From Clostridia bacterium (GTDB taxonomy: Bacteria; Bacillota; Clostridia; Peptostreptococcales; Anaerovoracaceae), in the NCBI GenBank assembly GCA_910575405.1, contig CAJTER010000014.1:38794-102793 (forward strand): a DNA stretch of 64,000 bases, read 5' to 3'. Of the stretch, positions 46,884-56,000 are shown one piece after another. Made by a program: the position numbers and the translations under genes. Numbering within the stretch: position 1 is the first letter of the stretch; each line of letters starts with the position of its first letter. The notes beneath the pieces are model-generated. The model was not told the origin of the DNA. It ran no database searches and worked only from the letters and a program-made list of their open reading frames with translations.

Positions 46884-47297
46884 TTATTCCCCTTCTTTCA
46901 GCAGGTGTTTTTCAATGATGCCGGCCGCATCCTCAATGCATCCAGTGCAGGAGCGGAGCATCTGTCCGCTTTCGATGCCCTTCAGCTCGGAGCAGAGGAT
47001 GGATTTGTTCTTGTCCTTGAATTCCTCAGTCATTGCTTTCATGGCTTTGTAGCAGGCTTTTTTCGTTGCCGGGGCCTCCAGATTGCCGTCGCTGAGCTTC
47101 ATGCCCGCAAGAGCTGCCATCGCGCTGACCGCGCCGCAGGTGCCCATGGTGCCCATACCAAATCCAAAGGCTTCCATAGCCTTGAAGGTTTCCGTTTCAT
47201 CTGCGCCAAAGAGATCACAGTAAGCGCAGGCAACCGCCTGGGCGCAGTTATAGCCGCTTTTGTGATTTGTTACGGATTTTTGTACTCTGTCTGTCAT
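46884..47297 (-). CDS. C_GCAxxG_C_C family protein
   Basis: 137 residues from the second ATG (47295-47297), which stands eight bases after GGAGG; the first (47303) is only two bases away. The defining pattern is present: YNCAQAVACAY, GTMGTCGAVSAMAALAG and, near the end, LRSCTGCIEDA. The conserved cysteines suggest a redox or metal-cluster role; the family is widespread in anaerobes and has no proven function. Confidence 0.88.
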   Translation of the reverse strand: MTDRVQKSVTNHKSGYNCAQAVACAYCDLFGADETETFKAMEAFGFGMGTMGTCGAVSAMAALAGMKLSDGNLEAPATKKACYKAMKAMTEEFKDKNKSILCSELKGIESGQMLRSCTGCIEDAAGIIEKHLLKEGE

Positions 47298-47351
47298 TTT
47301 CATTTCCTCCTTTAAGTTCTATTTTTATTTAATGGTTTTTATAAATCAGTT

Positions 47352-49121
47352 TCAATGTGCGCTGCTGTACATCTGATAGAGCCTGCTGTAGAGGCCTCCC
47401 TTCTGCATCAGCTGGTCATGGGCCCCCTGCTCTGCGATGCCCTCCTCTGTGAGCACCAGAATGACTGCCGCGTTTCGGATGGTAGTCAGGCGGTGGGCGA
47501 TAGTCAGAGTTGTTCTGCCCTTTGCCAGCTTTTCCAGGGACTGCTGGATGATGAGCTCGCTTTCATTATCAAGGGCTGAGGTGGCCTCGTCCAGAATCAG
47601 GACAGGCGGATTTTTCAAGAATACCCGCGCAATGCTGATGCGCTGCTTTTGCCCGCCGGAAAGCTTTACGCCCCGCTCACCGACAAAGGTGTCGTAGCCA
47701 TTTTCTAATTCTGTAATGAACTGGTGGGCGCCTGCCAGTTTTGCTGCTTCTATGATTTCTTCTCTGGAAGCTCCTGGCTTTCCATATTCAATATTGTCGT
47801 ATACGGTACCGGAAAACAGGTATACATCCTGCTGCACCATGCCGATCTGAGAGCGGAGAGAGTGAGTAGTAACATCCCGGATATCCCGGCCGTCCAGGAG
47901 AATCCTGCCCTCTGTCACATCGAAAAAGCGGGGAATCAAGTTGCAAAGCGTCGTTTTTCCGGCGCCAGAGGGCCCTACCAGAGCTACGTTTTCGCCAGCC
48001 TGGATTTTCAGGTTGATCTGAGTCAGCACATCTTCCTCGCTGTCCGCATAGTGAAAGCTGGCGTGTTCGAAGATGATTTCTCCCTTTACATCCGTAAGCT
48101 CCTCCGCGTCTGGACGGTCTTTAATTTCCGCGTCTTCATCCATGACTTCAATAAACCGCTCAATGCCCGTCATACCTCGCTGAAATTGCTCGGTAAATTC
48201 CACGATACGCCGCACCGAGGCCAGCAGCATAACGACATACAAAAGGTATGCCATCAGATCCGGAGGCGTAATGATTCCTTTCATCATAAACAAGGAGCCT
48301 GCCACTACCACGGTGATATACATAACTCCGTCAAAGAACCTGGTGGTGCTCTGAAAGCCTGCCATATAGCGATATGTCTCTTTTTTGACGCTGAGGAAAC
48401 CCTCATTTCCTTCTTTGAATTTTTCTTCCTCAACCTCCTCATTGGCAAAGGATTTTACAACCCGCACTCCCAGCAGGCTGTCTTCCACCTGCGCATTGAT
48501 TTCCCCCAGCTGATTCCTGGACTTTTTGAAGGCTGTCCGCATTTTGTTGTTGAACTTCATGGCAAAGAAAATCATAATGGGGATAATGGCAAATACCAGC
48601 AGCGTCAACCACACATTCACAGAGCTGAGAATGGAGAAGGATACAAGGATCTTCACAGCGGCTATGTAGTATTCCTCCGGGCAGTGATGGGCAAATTCTG
48701 TCACATCAAACAGATCGCTGGTGATTCTGGCCATCAACTGCCCCACCTTGGTATTACTGTAAAAGGACCAGGACAGATCCTGCAGATGCTCGAACAGATC
48801 CTTTCGCATATCCGTCTCAATCCTCGCGCCCATGATATGACCGATATTGGCCATGTAATAGTTTGCAACCAAATCGATGATTCGCAGAGCCAGATAAACA
48901 GCTCCCACTGTAAGAATCAGCCGCACGGTCAGGCGCTCCGTGTCGTTCATGCCAATATCCGTAAGATAACGGACGATCATGGGCAGCACCAGATCGCATA
49001 CCGTTGTAAGGGTTGCGCAGAAGAGATCCAGAATCAGGACTCCCCTGTATTTTTTAAAATAAGGAAGAAACCTCTTGATCAGATAAGATGTCTTCCTGGT
49101 ATTAACGATTTGTTCCTCCAT
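47352..49121 (-). CDS. ABC exporter, fused membrane and ATPase domains
   Basis: 589 residues from the second of two adjacent ATGs (49119-49121), five bases after GGAGG; the first at 49124 is also possible. Six membrane spans form the N-terminal half (LILDLFCATLTTVCDLVLPMIV onward). The ATPase has Walker A GPSGAGKTT, KLSGGQKQRISIARVFLKNPPVLILDEATSALD and the H-loop AHRLTT. MsbA/BmrA-like half-transporters export lipids, drugs or peptides as dimers. The start overlaps the stop of the flavoprotein gene in front of it, so the two are co-transcribed and coupled. Confidence 0.92.
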   Translation of the reverse strand: MEEQIVNTRKTSYLIKRFLPYFKKYRGVLILDLFCATLTTVCDLVLPMIVRYLTDIGMNDTERLTVRLILTVGAVYLALRIIDLVANYYMANIGHIMGARIETDMRKDLFEHLQDLSWSFYSNTKVGQLMARITSDLFDVTEFAHHCPEEYYIAAVKILVSFSILSSVNVWLTLLVFAIIPIMIFFAMKFNNKMRTAFKKSRNQLGEINAQVEDSLLGVRVVKSFANEEVEEEKFKEGNEGFLSVKKETYRYMAGFQSTTRFFDGVMYITVVVAGSLFMMKGIITPPDLMAYLLYVVMLLASVRRIVEFTEQFQRGMTGIERFIEVMDEDAEIKDRPDAEELTDVKGEIIFEHASFHYADSEEDVLTQINLKIQAGENVALVGPSGAGKTTLCNLIPRFFDVTEGRILLDGRDIRDVTTHSLRSQIGMVQQDVYLFSGTVYDNIEYGKPGASREEIIEAAKLAGAHQFITELENGYDTFVGERGVKLSGGQKQRISIARVFLKNPPVLILDEATSALDNESELIIQQSLEKLAKGRTTLTIAHRLTTIRNAAVILVLTEEGIAEQGAHDQLMQKGGLYSRLYQMYSSAH

Positions 49122-50521
49122 CATAACCTCCGTTTTTCATTTGTACGATATTGCTTTGCCAGAATCCGCCCCACGTGGACGCCGCTGGCAGAAGCCTGAG
49201 AAAGCGAGTGGGTCACGCCGGATCCGTCTCCCAAGGCATACAGTCCCTTGATGCCGGTTTCCAGGTTTTCATCCACCTGCACTCTTGAATTGTAAAATTT
49301 CACTTCCACACCATAGAGCAGCGTGTCTTCATTGGCAGTTCCGGGAGCGATTTTGTCCAGAGCGTAAATCATTTCGATAATATTGTCAAGTTGCCGCTTT
49401 GGAATAACCAGACTCAGATCTCCCGGGGTCGCCTGGAGAGTGGGCCTCGTAAAGCACTTTTGCATTCTTCGCTCGCTGCTGCGCCGTCCCTTTACCAGAT
49501 CGCCAAAGCGCTGGAGCAGTACGCCGCCGCCCAGCATGTTGGAAAGCCGGGCAATGGATTCTCCGTACTCGTTGCTGTCCCGAAAGGGTTCTGTAAAACG
49601 GTTTGTTACCAGCAGAGCAAAGTTGGTATTTTCTGTCCGCAGGGCCGGATCCGCGTAGCTGTGGCCGTTTACCGTCACAATACCGTTGGTATTTTCCGCC
49701 ACCACCTCCCCGTATGGGTTCATACAGAAGGTCCGCACCTGATCGTTATATTTGTCGGTTTTGTAGACGATTTTGCTCTCATATACATCATCGGTAATAT
49801 GTTTGAAAATCTCTGCCGGAAGTTCTACCCGCACGCCGATATCCACTCTGTTTTTTTCCTGGCTGATGCCCAGACTGTCGCATACATCGGAAATCCATTT
49901 AGAGCCGGAACGTCCGGTAGCCAGAACTAAATCCTTGCAGGTAAAGCTTTCACCTTTATCAGTAGTTACGAGAAACAGCCCGTCCTCCTGCTGCCAGATG
50001 TCAGTAACCCCAGTGTAAAACATGGTTTCTACCCGTTCCTTGCAGTAATCGAACATGCGGCCGAGGATTTTCACGTTCCGATCCGTTCCCAGGTGGCGTA
50101 CCTTTGCCTCCAGGAGGTGCAGATCGTTTCTCAAGGCGATAGTTTTCAGATCAGAGCTGGCTGTAGAATAAAGCTTTGCGTCCGCTCCGCCCATACTGCA
50201 GAGCACCTCATCCACATATTCCATCAGCTCTAAAGCCTTGTCCGTTCCCACGTAATTGTGGAGATCGCCGCCAAACTGGGTTGTAATATTGTACTTTCCG
50301 TCGGAAAGAGTGCCTGCTCCGCCATAACCGTTCATAATATGGCAGGGACTGCATTTTACGCAAGTTTTGGCCCCCTTTTTAATGGGGCACTGGCGATGCT
50401 TAAGATCCGCGCCCTTATCCAGCATCAATATGCTGGCCGCATGGTCCAGCTTTGTCAGCTCATAGGACAAAAATACGCCGCTGGCTCCTGCCCCGACAAT
50501 AATAATATCATAATGTTTCAT
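49121..50521 (-). CDS. NAD(P)/FAD-dependent oxidoreductase
   Basis: 466 residues behind AAAGGAGGATTCCCT. The N-terminal dinucleotide-binding motif is DIIIVGAGASGVFLSYEL. A cysteine-rich stretch (CPIKKGAKTCVKCSPCHIMNGYGGAG) follows, then DLVLATGRSGSKWI and, near the end, GLYALGDGSGVTHSLSQASASGVHVGRILA, the second FAD motif. It resembles the FAD-dependent dehydrogenases of uncharacterised COG2509 type found in anaerobes. Substrate unknown. The coupling with the ABC exporter is seen in sequence but its meaning is open. Confidence 0.85.
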   Translation of the reverse strand: MKHYDIIIVGAGASGVFLSYELTKLDHAASILMLDKGADLKHRQCPIKKGAKTCVKCSPCHIMNGYGGAGTLSDGKYNITTQFGGDLHNYVGTDKALELMEYVDEVLCSMGGADAKLYSTASSDLKTIALRNDLHLLEAKVRHLGTDRNVKILGRMFDYCKERVETMFYTGVTDIWQQEDGLFLVTTDKGESFTCKDLVLATGRSGSKWISDVCDSLGISQEKNRVDIGVRVELPAEIFKHITDDVYESKIVYKTDKYNDQVRTFCMNPYGEVVAENTNGIVTVNGHSYADPALRTENTNFALLVTNRFTEPFRDSNEYGESIARLSNMLGGGVLLQRFGDLVKGRRSSERRMQKCFTRPTLQATPGDLSLVIPKRQLDNIIEMIYALDKIAPGTANEDTLLYGVEVKFYNSRVQVDENLETGIKGLYALGDGSGVTHSLSQASASGVHVGRILAKQYRTNEKRRL

Positions 50522-50701
50522 AGGGAATCCTCCTTTATCTCAGCTATATGGCGCAGCAGGCCCGAAAGCACAGAATTCCGTGCTTTTTTCCTGCCGCTGT
50601 GTTACAATACTAATATCTTTTGTTTTGCTTGTTATTTTTTTGAACCGTTCCTGCCGGGATCCACTGCTGTCCTGCTGGCAGGCTTTATATGGAGGTTTTT
50701 T

Positions 50702-50869
50702 ATGCACTGGAACAAACAGCGCCTCAGCCTGGGGATCTTGCTTTTAGCCTGTACCGTCCTTTGTATATTCAGCTGGCTACAGAAAGGCTTTAGCAGCTAC
50801 TATCTGACTGGTACGATTTTATTTACCATTCTGGGAGTCGGCTTCATCCGCTCTGCCCGCAACAAATAG
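50702..50869 (+). CDS. Small two-span membrane protein
   Basis: 55 residues from the ATG at 50702 with GGAGG six bases before it. MHWNKQRLSLGILLLACTVL opens the first helix; SSYYLTGTILFTILGVGFI is the second, and the end is basic (RSARNK). No family recognised. It is the only plus-strand gene in this stretch, ending before the shared terminator at 50888. Confidence 0.65.
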   Translation: MHWNKQRLSLGILLLACTVLCIFSWLQKGFSSYYLTGTILFTILGVGFIRSARNK

Positions 50870-50887
50870 CCGCCTGAATCATTTCTC

Positions 50888-50933
50888 AAAAAAGGGCTGA
50901 CGCACGAACATGCCATGCACCAGCCTCTTTTTT
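50888..50933. terminator. Convergent bidirectional terminator
   Basis: A6GGGCTG (50888-50899) faces CAGCCTCT6 (50921-50933), flanked by A6 and T6 runs. It serves the small plus-strand gene and the L,D-transpeptidase gene. Confidence 0.8.
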
Positions 50934-50941
50934 CTCTTAAT

Positions 50942-52387
50942 CTATCGTTTGATATTCGGATCCGTTGGATCGTAATTCTGTCCTGCGGAAATTTTCTTTA
51001 CCGATGGCTTGTCAAAAGGTCCGATGGAATTGGAATCATAAATCGTCACTTTTGTCTTTTTGTTTCTGGCAATATCGTAAATAATTTTTGCATTTGCCGT
51101 CTGCAGACGGATGCATCCGTGGGACGCGGGTCCGCCCAGATTGTTATAGGCCGATGTTGTCAGAGTCCGGTTGTTGGGGCTGCGGTACGTAACGGAGTGG
51201 AACAGATAGCTTCCCGTAATTCTGGAGCAGTACTGTCCATAGCAATATCCGCCCATTGTAGGGCCGCCCAGCTTTGCCCAGCGATACGTTCTGTCCTTAC
51301 TCAGATAGTAGGTTCCTTTTACGGTCGGAGTCCCTGCCTTGCCCACAGAACATGCCATGGCCTTTACCGGAATGGTGTATCCTTTTTTGCCATCCTTTGC
51401 AAAGAGAATCACATAATTTTTCTTGCGATTGACTTTGATATAAATGTCCTTTTTCTTCCATTTGTTTCCGAACTTGGCAATCAAGTCCTGACACAGCTTT
51501 CCCTTGCTGTCAAAATAGTACTTGTATTTTCCTACATACTTCCATCCCGTCAGGGCTGTACCCTTTCTGAAATAGTAACGCTTCTGTCCAATACGTTTCC
51601 AGCTGGAGCCGCGATAAACCTTGCCATTTTTCTGGAAATAGTAGATCTTGCCGTTGTTCATCTTTTTTACGGTAGATTTGTATTTTGTCTGTTTGAGACC
51701 GTACTTGTAATAGTAGTTCTTGTAAACGCCGGAATATTTGAGGCCTTTTTTATAAAGCTTATTTTTGTATGTTCCGGTGAGAAGTTTTCCGTTTTTGTAG
51801 AACTTCGCGCCGTACAGGCCTGTGCCCCGGGTTCCGTTTTTGTAATAGTATTTGTTGTAAATTCCGGTTCCCGGTTTGCCGCTTTTATAATATTTCCCGC
51901 TGTAAAGACCTGTACCCGGCTTTCCATTCTTGTAATAGATGCCGCCGGAGAGGCCTGTGCCCGGTTTTCCATTTTTATAATAAGTCCCGCTATAAAGGCC
52001 GGTTCCCAGGACGCCTGCTTTGTAGTATGCCCCGCTATAAAGGCCAGTATAAAGCGCTCCCGCGCCGTCTGACCCAAAGCGATACACCTTGCCGCTGTAT
52101 TCTGCCGTTATATCCGTCTTTTTGACGCCCGTCACGGTGTCCAGATAATACAGCACGCCGTCGATTTCCTGAATGCCTTTTTGCAGCGCGCCATCCTTGT
52201 AATAAGTGCCGTCTGCCTGCCATCCGTCCTTTACTTCCGGCTTTTCCGGTTCTGTAGGGGCTGTGGTTTCATCAAAAGGCTTTGCTGCCGCGTGAACATC
52301 CTGGCATGCAAAAAATATTCCCAGGATCAGAAGCATTACCGTAATGCCAAGGGCTGCTCCCCGAACTTTCACTGATTGTTCTTTCAT
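50942..52387 (-). CDS. Secreted L,D-transpeptidase with cell-wall-binding-like repeats
   Basis: 481 residues. A signal peptide (GITVMLLILGIFFACQDVHA, cleavage near 32-34) is followed by a Pro/Glu linker and a cell-wall-binding-like region. Eight 15-residue repeats of the type TGLYSGxYYKNGKPG lie at residues 114-233, then longer Tyr/Lys-rich units (IYYFQKNGKVYRG, YYFRKGTALTGW). The YkuD domain (about 312-452) has the full catalytic motif SHGCIRL (H423, C425, R427). It forms 3-3 cross-links in peptidoglycan or ties proteins to it. The region resembles choline-binding repeats but lacks the two-Trp pattern. Confidence 0.9.
   Translation of the reverse strand: MKEQSVKVRGAALGITVMLLILGIFFACQDVHAAAKPFDETTAPTEPEKPEVKDGWQADGTYYKDGALQKGIQEIDGVLYYLDTVTGVKKTDITAEYSGKVYRFGSDGAGALYTGLYSGAYYKAGVLGTGLYSGTYYKNGKPGTGLSGGIYYKNGKPGTGLYSGKYYKSGKPGTGIYNKYYYKNGTRGTGLYGAKFYKNGKLLTGTYKNKLYKKGLKYSGVYKNYYYKYGLKQTKYKSTVKKMNNGKIYYFQKNGKVYRGSSWKRIGQKRYYFRKGTALTGWKYVGKYKYYFDSKGKLCQDLIAKFGNKWKKKDIYIKVNRKKNYVILFAKDGKKGYTIPVKAMACSVGKAGTPTVKGTYYLSKDRTYRWAKLGGPTMGGYCYGQYCSRITGSYLFHSVTYRSPNNRTLTTSAYNNLGGPASHGCIRLQTANAKIIYDIARNKKTKVTIYDSNSIGPFDKPSVKKISAGQNYDPTDPNIKR
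51689..52048 (-). repeat. Tandem 45-base repeats in the L,D-transpeptidase gene
   Basis: About eight units of 45 bases coding for TGLYSGxYYKxGKPG-like blocks (residues 114-233). The middle units are most alike; the outer ones diverge. Such arrays can gain or lose units by slippage. Confidence 0.8.
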
Positions 52388-52411
52388 TTTGATTCGTCTG
52401 CTCCTTTTCCC

Positions 52412-52669
52412 TTATTCCGCGTCGTCTTCCTGCATCAGCTCGTCAAATACGGCTACTGCCTTTTCAAATTCCGCGTCATCTTCAATATCAAGGAGTTCAA
52501 ACTCATCTTCTCCCGTTTCTTTGTATCCGTAGATGTACACATCATCGGACTGATCCTGCGGAAGGAGCGCGATGTACTCTTTGCCTTCTGCATCAAAAAC
52601 ACCCAGGATCTCACATTCCAGTTCTGTACCGTCATCATACTCCAGTGTGATGAAATCTGCGTCTGCCAT
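52412..52669 (-). CDS. DUF1292 family protein (YrzB-like)
   Basis: 85 residues, very acidic. ITLEYDDGTELECEILGVFDAEGKEYIALLP and DVYIYGYKE are the DUF1292 marks, ending EFEKAVAVFDELMQ. Cytosolic, function unknown, common in Firmicutes. TTGGAGGAAACAAAAA precedes the ATG. Confidence 0.9.
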   Translation of the reverse strand: MADADFITLEYDDGTELECEILGVFDAEGKEYIALLPQDQSDDVYIYGYKETGEDEFELLDIEDDAEFEKAVAVFDELMQEDDAE

Positions 52670-52756
52670 TTTTTGTTTCCTCCAATAATTCCTTACAATG
52701 TTTATAATATGAATAATAAATCGTGATATCCTTACTATACCATATATGCTGAGCCT

Positions 52757-54613
52757 TTAGCAATGAAAATATTCGCGGATTTTCTCCGCCAGAGTCCCTG
52801 TAATTCCCTTGACCTCCTGAAGCTGTGCTGCTGAGGCTTCTTTTATGGCATCAATACTCCCAAAGTGCTCCAGCAGGGCGTTTCGTTTAGCTGGGCCAAT
52901 GCCCTCGATCTCATCCAGAACCGATGTAAGCATCCGCTTTCCCCTGAGCCCTCTATGGTATTCGATGGCAAAGCGGTGAACTTCCTCCTGAACCGTCCCC
53001 ATATATTTGTAAAGGAGGGGCCGATCCTTTAAGAGAATTTCCGTAACCTCGCCGTTCTTTTGGAAAATCAGCGACCGGGTTCTGTGATGATCATCCTTGG
53101 CCATGCCCGCAACCGGAAGATCCAGCTCCAGGCCCCGGATAATCTCAAGGGCCGCGTTGACATGCCCCTTTCCCCCGTCTATCAACAGGAGATCCGGGAA
53201 GACGGAAAAGCCTTCGTCTCCCTCCAGAGCCCGCTTAAATCTCCGCAGCAGAACCTCCTGCATGCTCCCATAATCATCGGGGCCGGATACAGAGCGGATT
53301 TTAAAGCGCCGGTACGCCTTTTTTTCCGGCTTCAGCCCTTCAAATACAACCATCGCTCCTACTGTATCAACGCCGTTTGTATTGGAAATGTCATACGCCT
53401 CTACCCGGTACTCTCTGCCGCCGTAGCCGCCCTCTTCATATCCCATTTTTAAAAGAATATCAAACATTTCCTTTCCCAGAGACTGGCGGCGTTCTTTTCT
53501 GGCCTCAGCCCTCTGATCGATGGTTTTTACCATTTCTACAATATCTTTTTTGGCAAGCTCCAGGACTGCCCTTTTCTCTCCCTTCATGGGGGCCAGCAGA
53601 TGAACCTGATGGCCTGCCAGACCGGACAGATATTCCTCAATCAGTTCCTTTTCCTCAGGCTGATGCTCCAGAAGGATCTCCCGGGGCAGGCTGATGCTCC
53701 GGCCGTAGTGCTGTTTGATAAAAGCCGTGATAATATCCTCTGTAGAGTCTTCCTCCATGGACTGAAGATCATAGGTTTCTCTGCCGCTGAGCTTTCCGTC
53801 CCGCACAAAAAACAGGACTACATAGCGCTGTTTCTGGCCTCTTGCTACTAAAATCAGATCCACATCCTTTTTGTCCTGCAGCACGACCCGCTGCTTTTCC
53901 GACAGAGCCTTTGCCGCTGTAATATAATCTCTGCATTCCGCTGCCCGTTCAAACTCCAGGTTTTCGGAAGCCCGGTTCATTTCCTCTTCCAGATACCGCA
54001 GGAGCCCCTTTGTCTTACCTTTGAGAAACTCACTGGCCTGCTCCATTTTTTTGCGGTAAGCATCCTTTGAAATGTTCCCCTGGCAGATGCCGTCGCACTG
54101 GTTGATGTGATAATTGAGACAGGGGCGAAAGCCTTTTGGAAACGCCCTTGCAGAGCATTTTTTCAAAGCATACACCTGATTGAGCAGCTCCACAATCTGA
54201 TTGACTGCGCCTGCATCGCTGTAAGGGCCGAAATATTTGCTGCCATCCTTTCGTATCTGCCGTGTTTTCAAAAGCCGCGGAAAGTCCTCTTCCATTGTGA
54301 TTTTAATATAGGGATAGGTCTTGTCATCCCGCAGGAGCACGTTGTATTTGGGCATGTATTTCTTGATCAGGTTGCACTCCAAAATCAGGGCTTCCATTTC
54401 ACTGCCCGTTGTTATGTATTCAAACTCCTCGATCTGGGACACCATGGCCCGAACTTTGGGATCCATGTTCCTGGAAGACTGGAAATACTGGCGCACCCGA
54501 TTTTTCAGGGAAACTGCCTTTCCCACATAGATCACCTGTCCCAGTTTGTCCTTATGAAGATAAACTCCCGGGGTATCCGGGAGTTTTTTCAGGTTTTCCT
54601 GAATGTCAAACAT
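52757..54613 (-). CDS. uvrC: Excinuclease ABC subunit C
   Basis: 618 residues. GIY-YIG domain (DTPGVYLHKDKLGQVIYVGKA), UvrB-binding UVR motif (LLRYLEEEMNRASENLEFERAAECRDYI), the RNase H-like C-terminal nuclease (VEAYDISNTNGVDTVGAMVVF, DLLLIDGGKGHVNAA) and a helix-hairpin-helix pair at the end (IEGIGPAKRNALLEHFGSIDAIKEAS). Makes both cuts in nucleotide excision repair. Its start overlaps the end of the D,D-carboxypeptidase gene by eight bases. Confidence 0.98.
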   Translation of the reverse strand: MFDIQENLKKLPDTPGVYLHKDKLGQVIYVGKAVSLKNRVRQYFQSSRNMDPKVRAMVSQIEEFEYITTGSEMEALILECNLIKKYMPKYNVLLRDDKTYPYIKITMEEDFPRLLKTRQIRKDGSKYFGPYSDAGAVNQIVELLNQVYALKKCSARAFPKGFRPCLNYHINQCDGICQGNISKDAYRKKMEQASEFLKGKTKGLLRYLEEEMNRASENLEFERAAECRDYITAAKALSEKQRVVLQDKKDVDLILVARGQKQRYVVLFFVRDGKLSGRETYDLQSMEEDSTEDIITAFIKQHYGRSISLPREILLEHQPEEKELIEEYLSGLAGHQVHLLAPMKGEKRAVLELAKKDIVEMVKTIDQRAEARKERRQSLGKEMFDILLKMGYEEGGYGGREYRVEAYDISNTNGVDTVGAMVVFEGLKPEKKAYRRFKIRSVSGPDDYGSMQEVLLRRFKRALEGDEGFSVFPDLLLIDGGKGHVNAALEIIRGLELDLPVAGMAKDDHHRTRSLIFQKNGEVTEILLKDRPLLYKYMGTVQEEVHRFAIEYHRGLRGKRMLTSVLDEIEGIGPAKRNALLEHFGSIDAIKEASAAQLQEVKGITGTLAEKIREYFHC

Positions 54614-55937
54614 TGTTCTTTCTTCTCTTTCGCCGTTTTTTCGTTGCCCTCTGCGGCCTTCTCCTGCGGATGTGCCGCTTCATCCTGTAGTTGACCAATG
54701 CGATGAGGATCAGAAGACCCGCTGCTATGTAAATGGCTATGGCCAGCCAGTCGGGGATTCCAAAATAGGAAAGAGGGCCGCCCCGCTCCACCGTCTGTTC
54801 GGCTATCGCATCCACCTGGCTCACCAGTTCACTTCCCTGGTATACCTTGATGACGCCCACCTTATCGCCCCGCATAACAGGCGCTTCCAGCTCCTTTTTT
54901 TCAAATTTAATTTCCGTCTCCGGCGCCTGACCGTCATCACGAACGGTTACAGATGCTTCATCCTTCGCTCCTGCAACAACGGTCCTGTTTGCTCCCATTT
55001 TGACGCGTACCCGGCCAAAGTTTTCGCCTTTTGCTACTACCGGAGTTGTACTATAAAAGTTGTCAAACACATAATCCCACAGCCGGTTGGTGTCCAAAAA
55101 TCGTCCGTCGTCGCCTGAATGAAGAACAACGGAGATAAGCTCTGTGCCGTTTTTTTCCACCGCGCCTACGAGGCAGGCTCCCGCTGTGCTGGTAAGTCCC
55201 GTTTTGACTCCCAGAGCCCCTTCATATTTGGGCACAAAGGTAACCTTTTTGCCGTTGCTTTCGATTTTCAGCGGCTTATCGTACCACAGGCATTTGTTGG
55301 TGCTTTCAAGCTTTCTGGCCTTTGACTTGCTGGTAGCCGGAATGGTATATTTCGCAGTGCTCACCAGCTTGCGAAACTGGCTGTCTTTCATAGCCTCCCT
55401 TGCAATGACGGCCAGATCATATGCGGTGGTCAGATGGGCCTCCTGGCCTTTCCAGTTAAGGCCGTTGGGGTTCATAAAGTGGGTGTTTTTGGCGCCGCAG
55501 GAGGCCGCTTTTTCGTCCATCATCTTGCAGAAATCATCCACATTTCCGCCGACTTCCTCTGCCAGAACGATGGCCGCATCGTTTCCCGAGGCGAGCATAA
55601 GTCCATATAGCAGCTGTTCCACCGTAAAGGTCTCGCCTTTTTGGATCCCTATGTTGCTGCCGGTAAGATCAACATCGTGGGAAACGGTAACCTTCTGCTC
55701 CGGATCCAGATATTCTAAGGCCAGCATGCAGGTTACAATTTTTGTCGTACTGGCAGGCTCCCGTTTCTGGTGGATATTTTTCCCGTAGAGAATATCTCCT
55801 GTCTCCGCATCCATGACAATGGCCGCCTCAGCCTGCAGATCCGGTTTTCCCTCAGACACAGCAAATGCCGGCATCCATTGGGTGCAGGCAATTGCTGTAA
55901 GGATTATGGCAATTAATAATTTTCGTTTCAGATTCAT
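54606..55937 (-). CDS. Penicillin-binding D-alanyl-D-alanine carboxypeptidase
   Basis: 443 residues from the ATG at 55935-55937; an earlier frame to 55985 has no site, and the signal peptide (MNLKRKLLIAIILTAIACTQ) begins here. The active-site set is complete: ASTTKIVT (SxxK), SGNDAA (SxN) and KTGLTSTAG (KTG). A C-terminal beta domain, a membrane helix (LAIAIYIAAGLLILIALVNY) and a very basic tail end the protein. It trims the last D-Ala of peptidoglycan stems. The C-terminal anchor is a hydrophobic helix rather than the amphipathic helix of DacA; similar proteins are named DacF. Confidence 0.92.
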   Translation of the reverse strand: MNLKRKLLIAIILTAIACTQWMPAFAVSEGKPDLQAEAAIVMDAETGDILYGKNIHQKREPASTTKIVTCMLALEYLDPEQKVTVSHDVDLTGSNIGIQKGETFTVEQLLYGLMLASGNDAAIVLAEEVGGNVDDFCKMMDEKAASCGAKNTHFMNPNGLNWKGQEAHLTTAYDLAVIAREAMKDSQFRKLVSTAKYTIPATSKSKARKLESTNKCLWYDKPLKIESNGKKVTFVPKYEGALGVKTGLTSTAGACLVGAVEKNGTELISVVLHSGDDGRFLDTNRLWDYVFDNFYSTTPVVAKGENFGRVRVKMGANRTVVAGAKDEASVTVRDDGQAPETEIKFEKKELEAPVMRGDKVGVIKVYQGSELVSQVDAIAEQTVERGGPLSYFGIPDWLAIAIYIAAGLLILIALVNYRMKRHIRRRRPQRATKKRRKRRKNNV

Positions 55938-56000
55938 ATTCTTTGCTTCGTTTATTTGATTATACTGTATTGTGATTACATTCAAACTGTATTTTAAAAC

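Noticed and set aside
47724..49199. 491-codon plus-strand frame opposite the ABC exporter
   Set aside because: Antisense shadow of the exporter gene, rich in His and Gln, with no motif.
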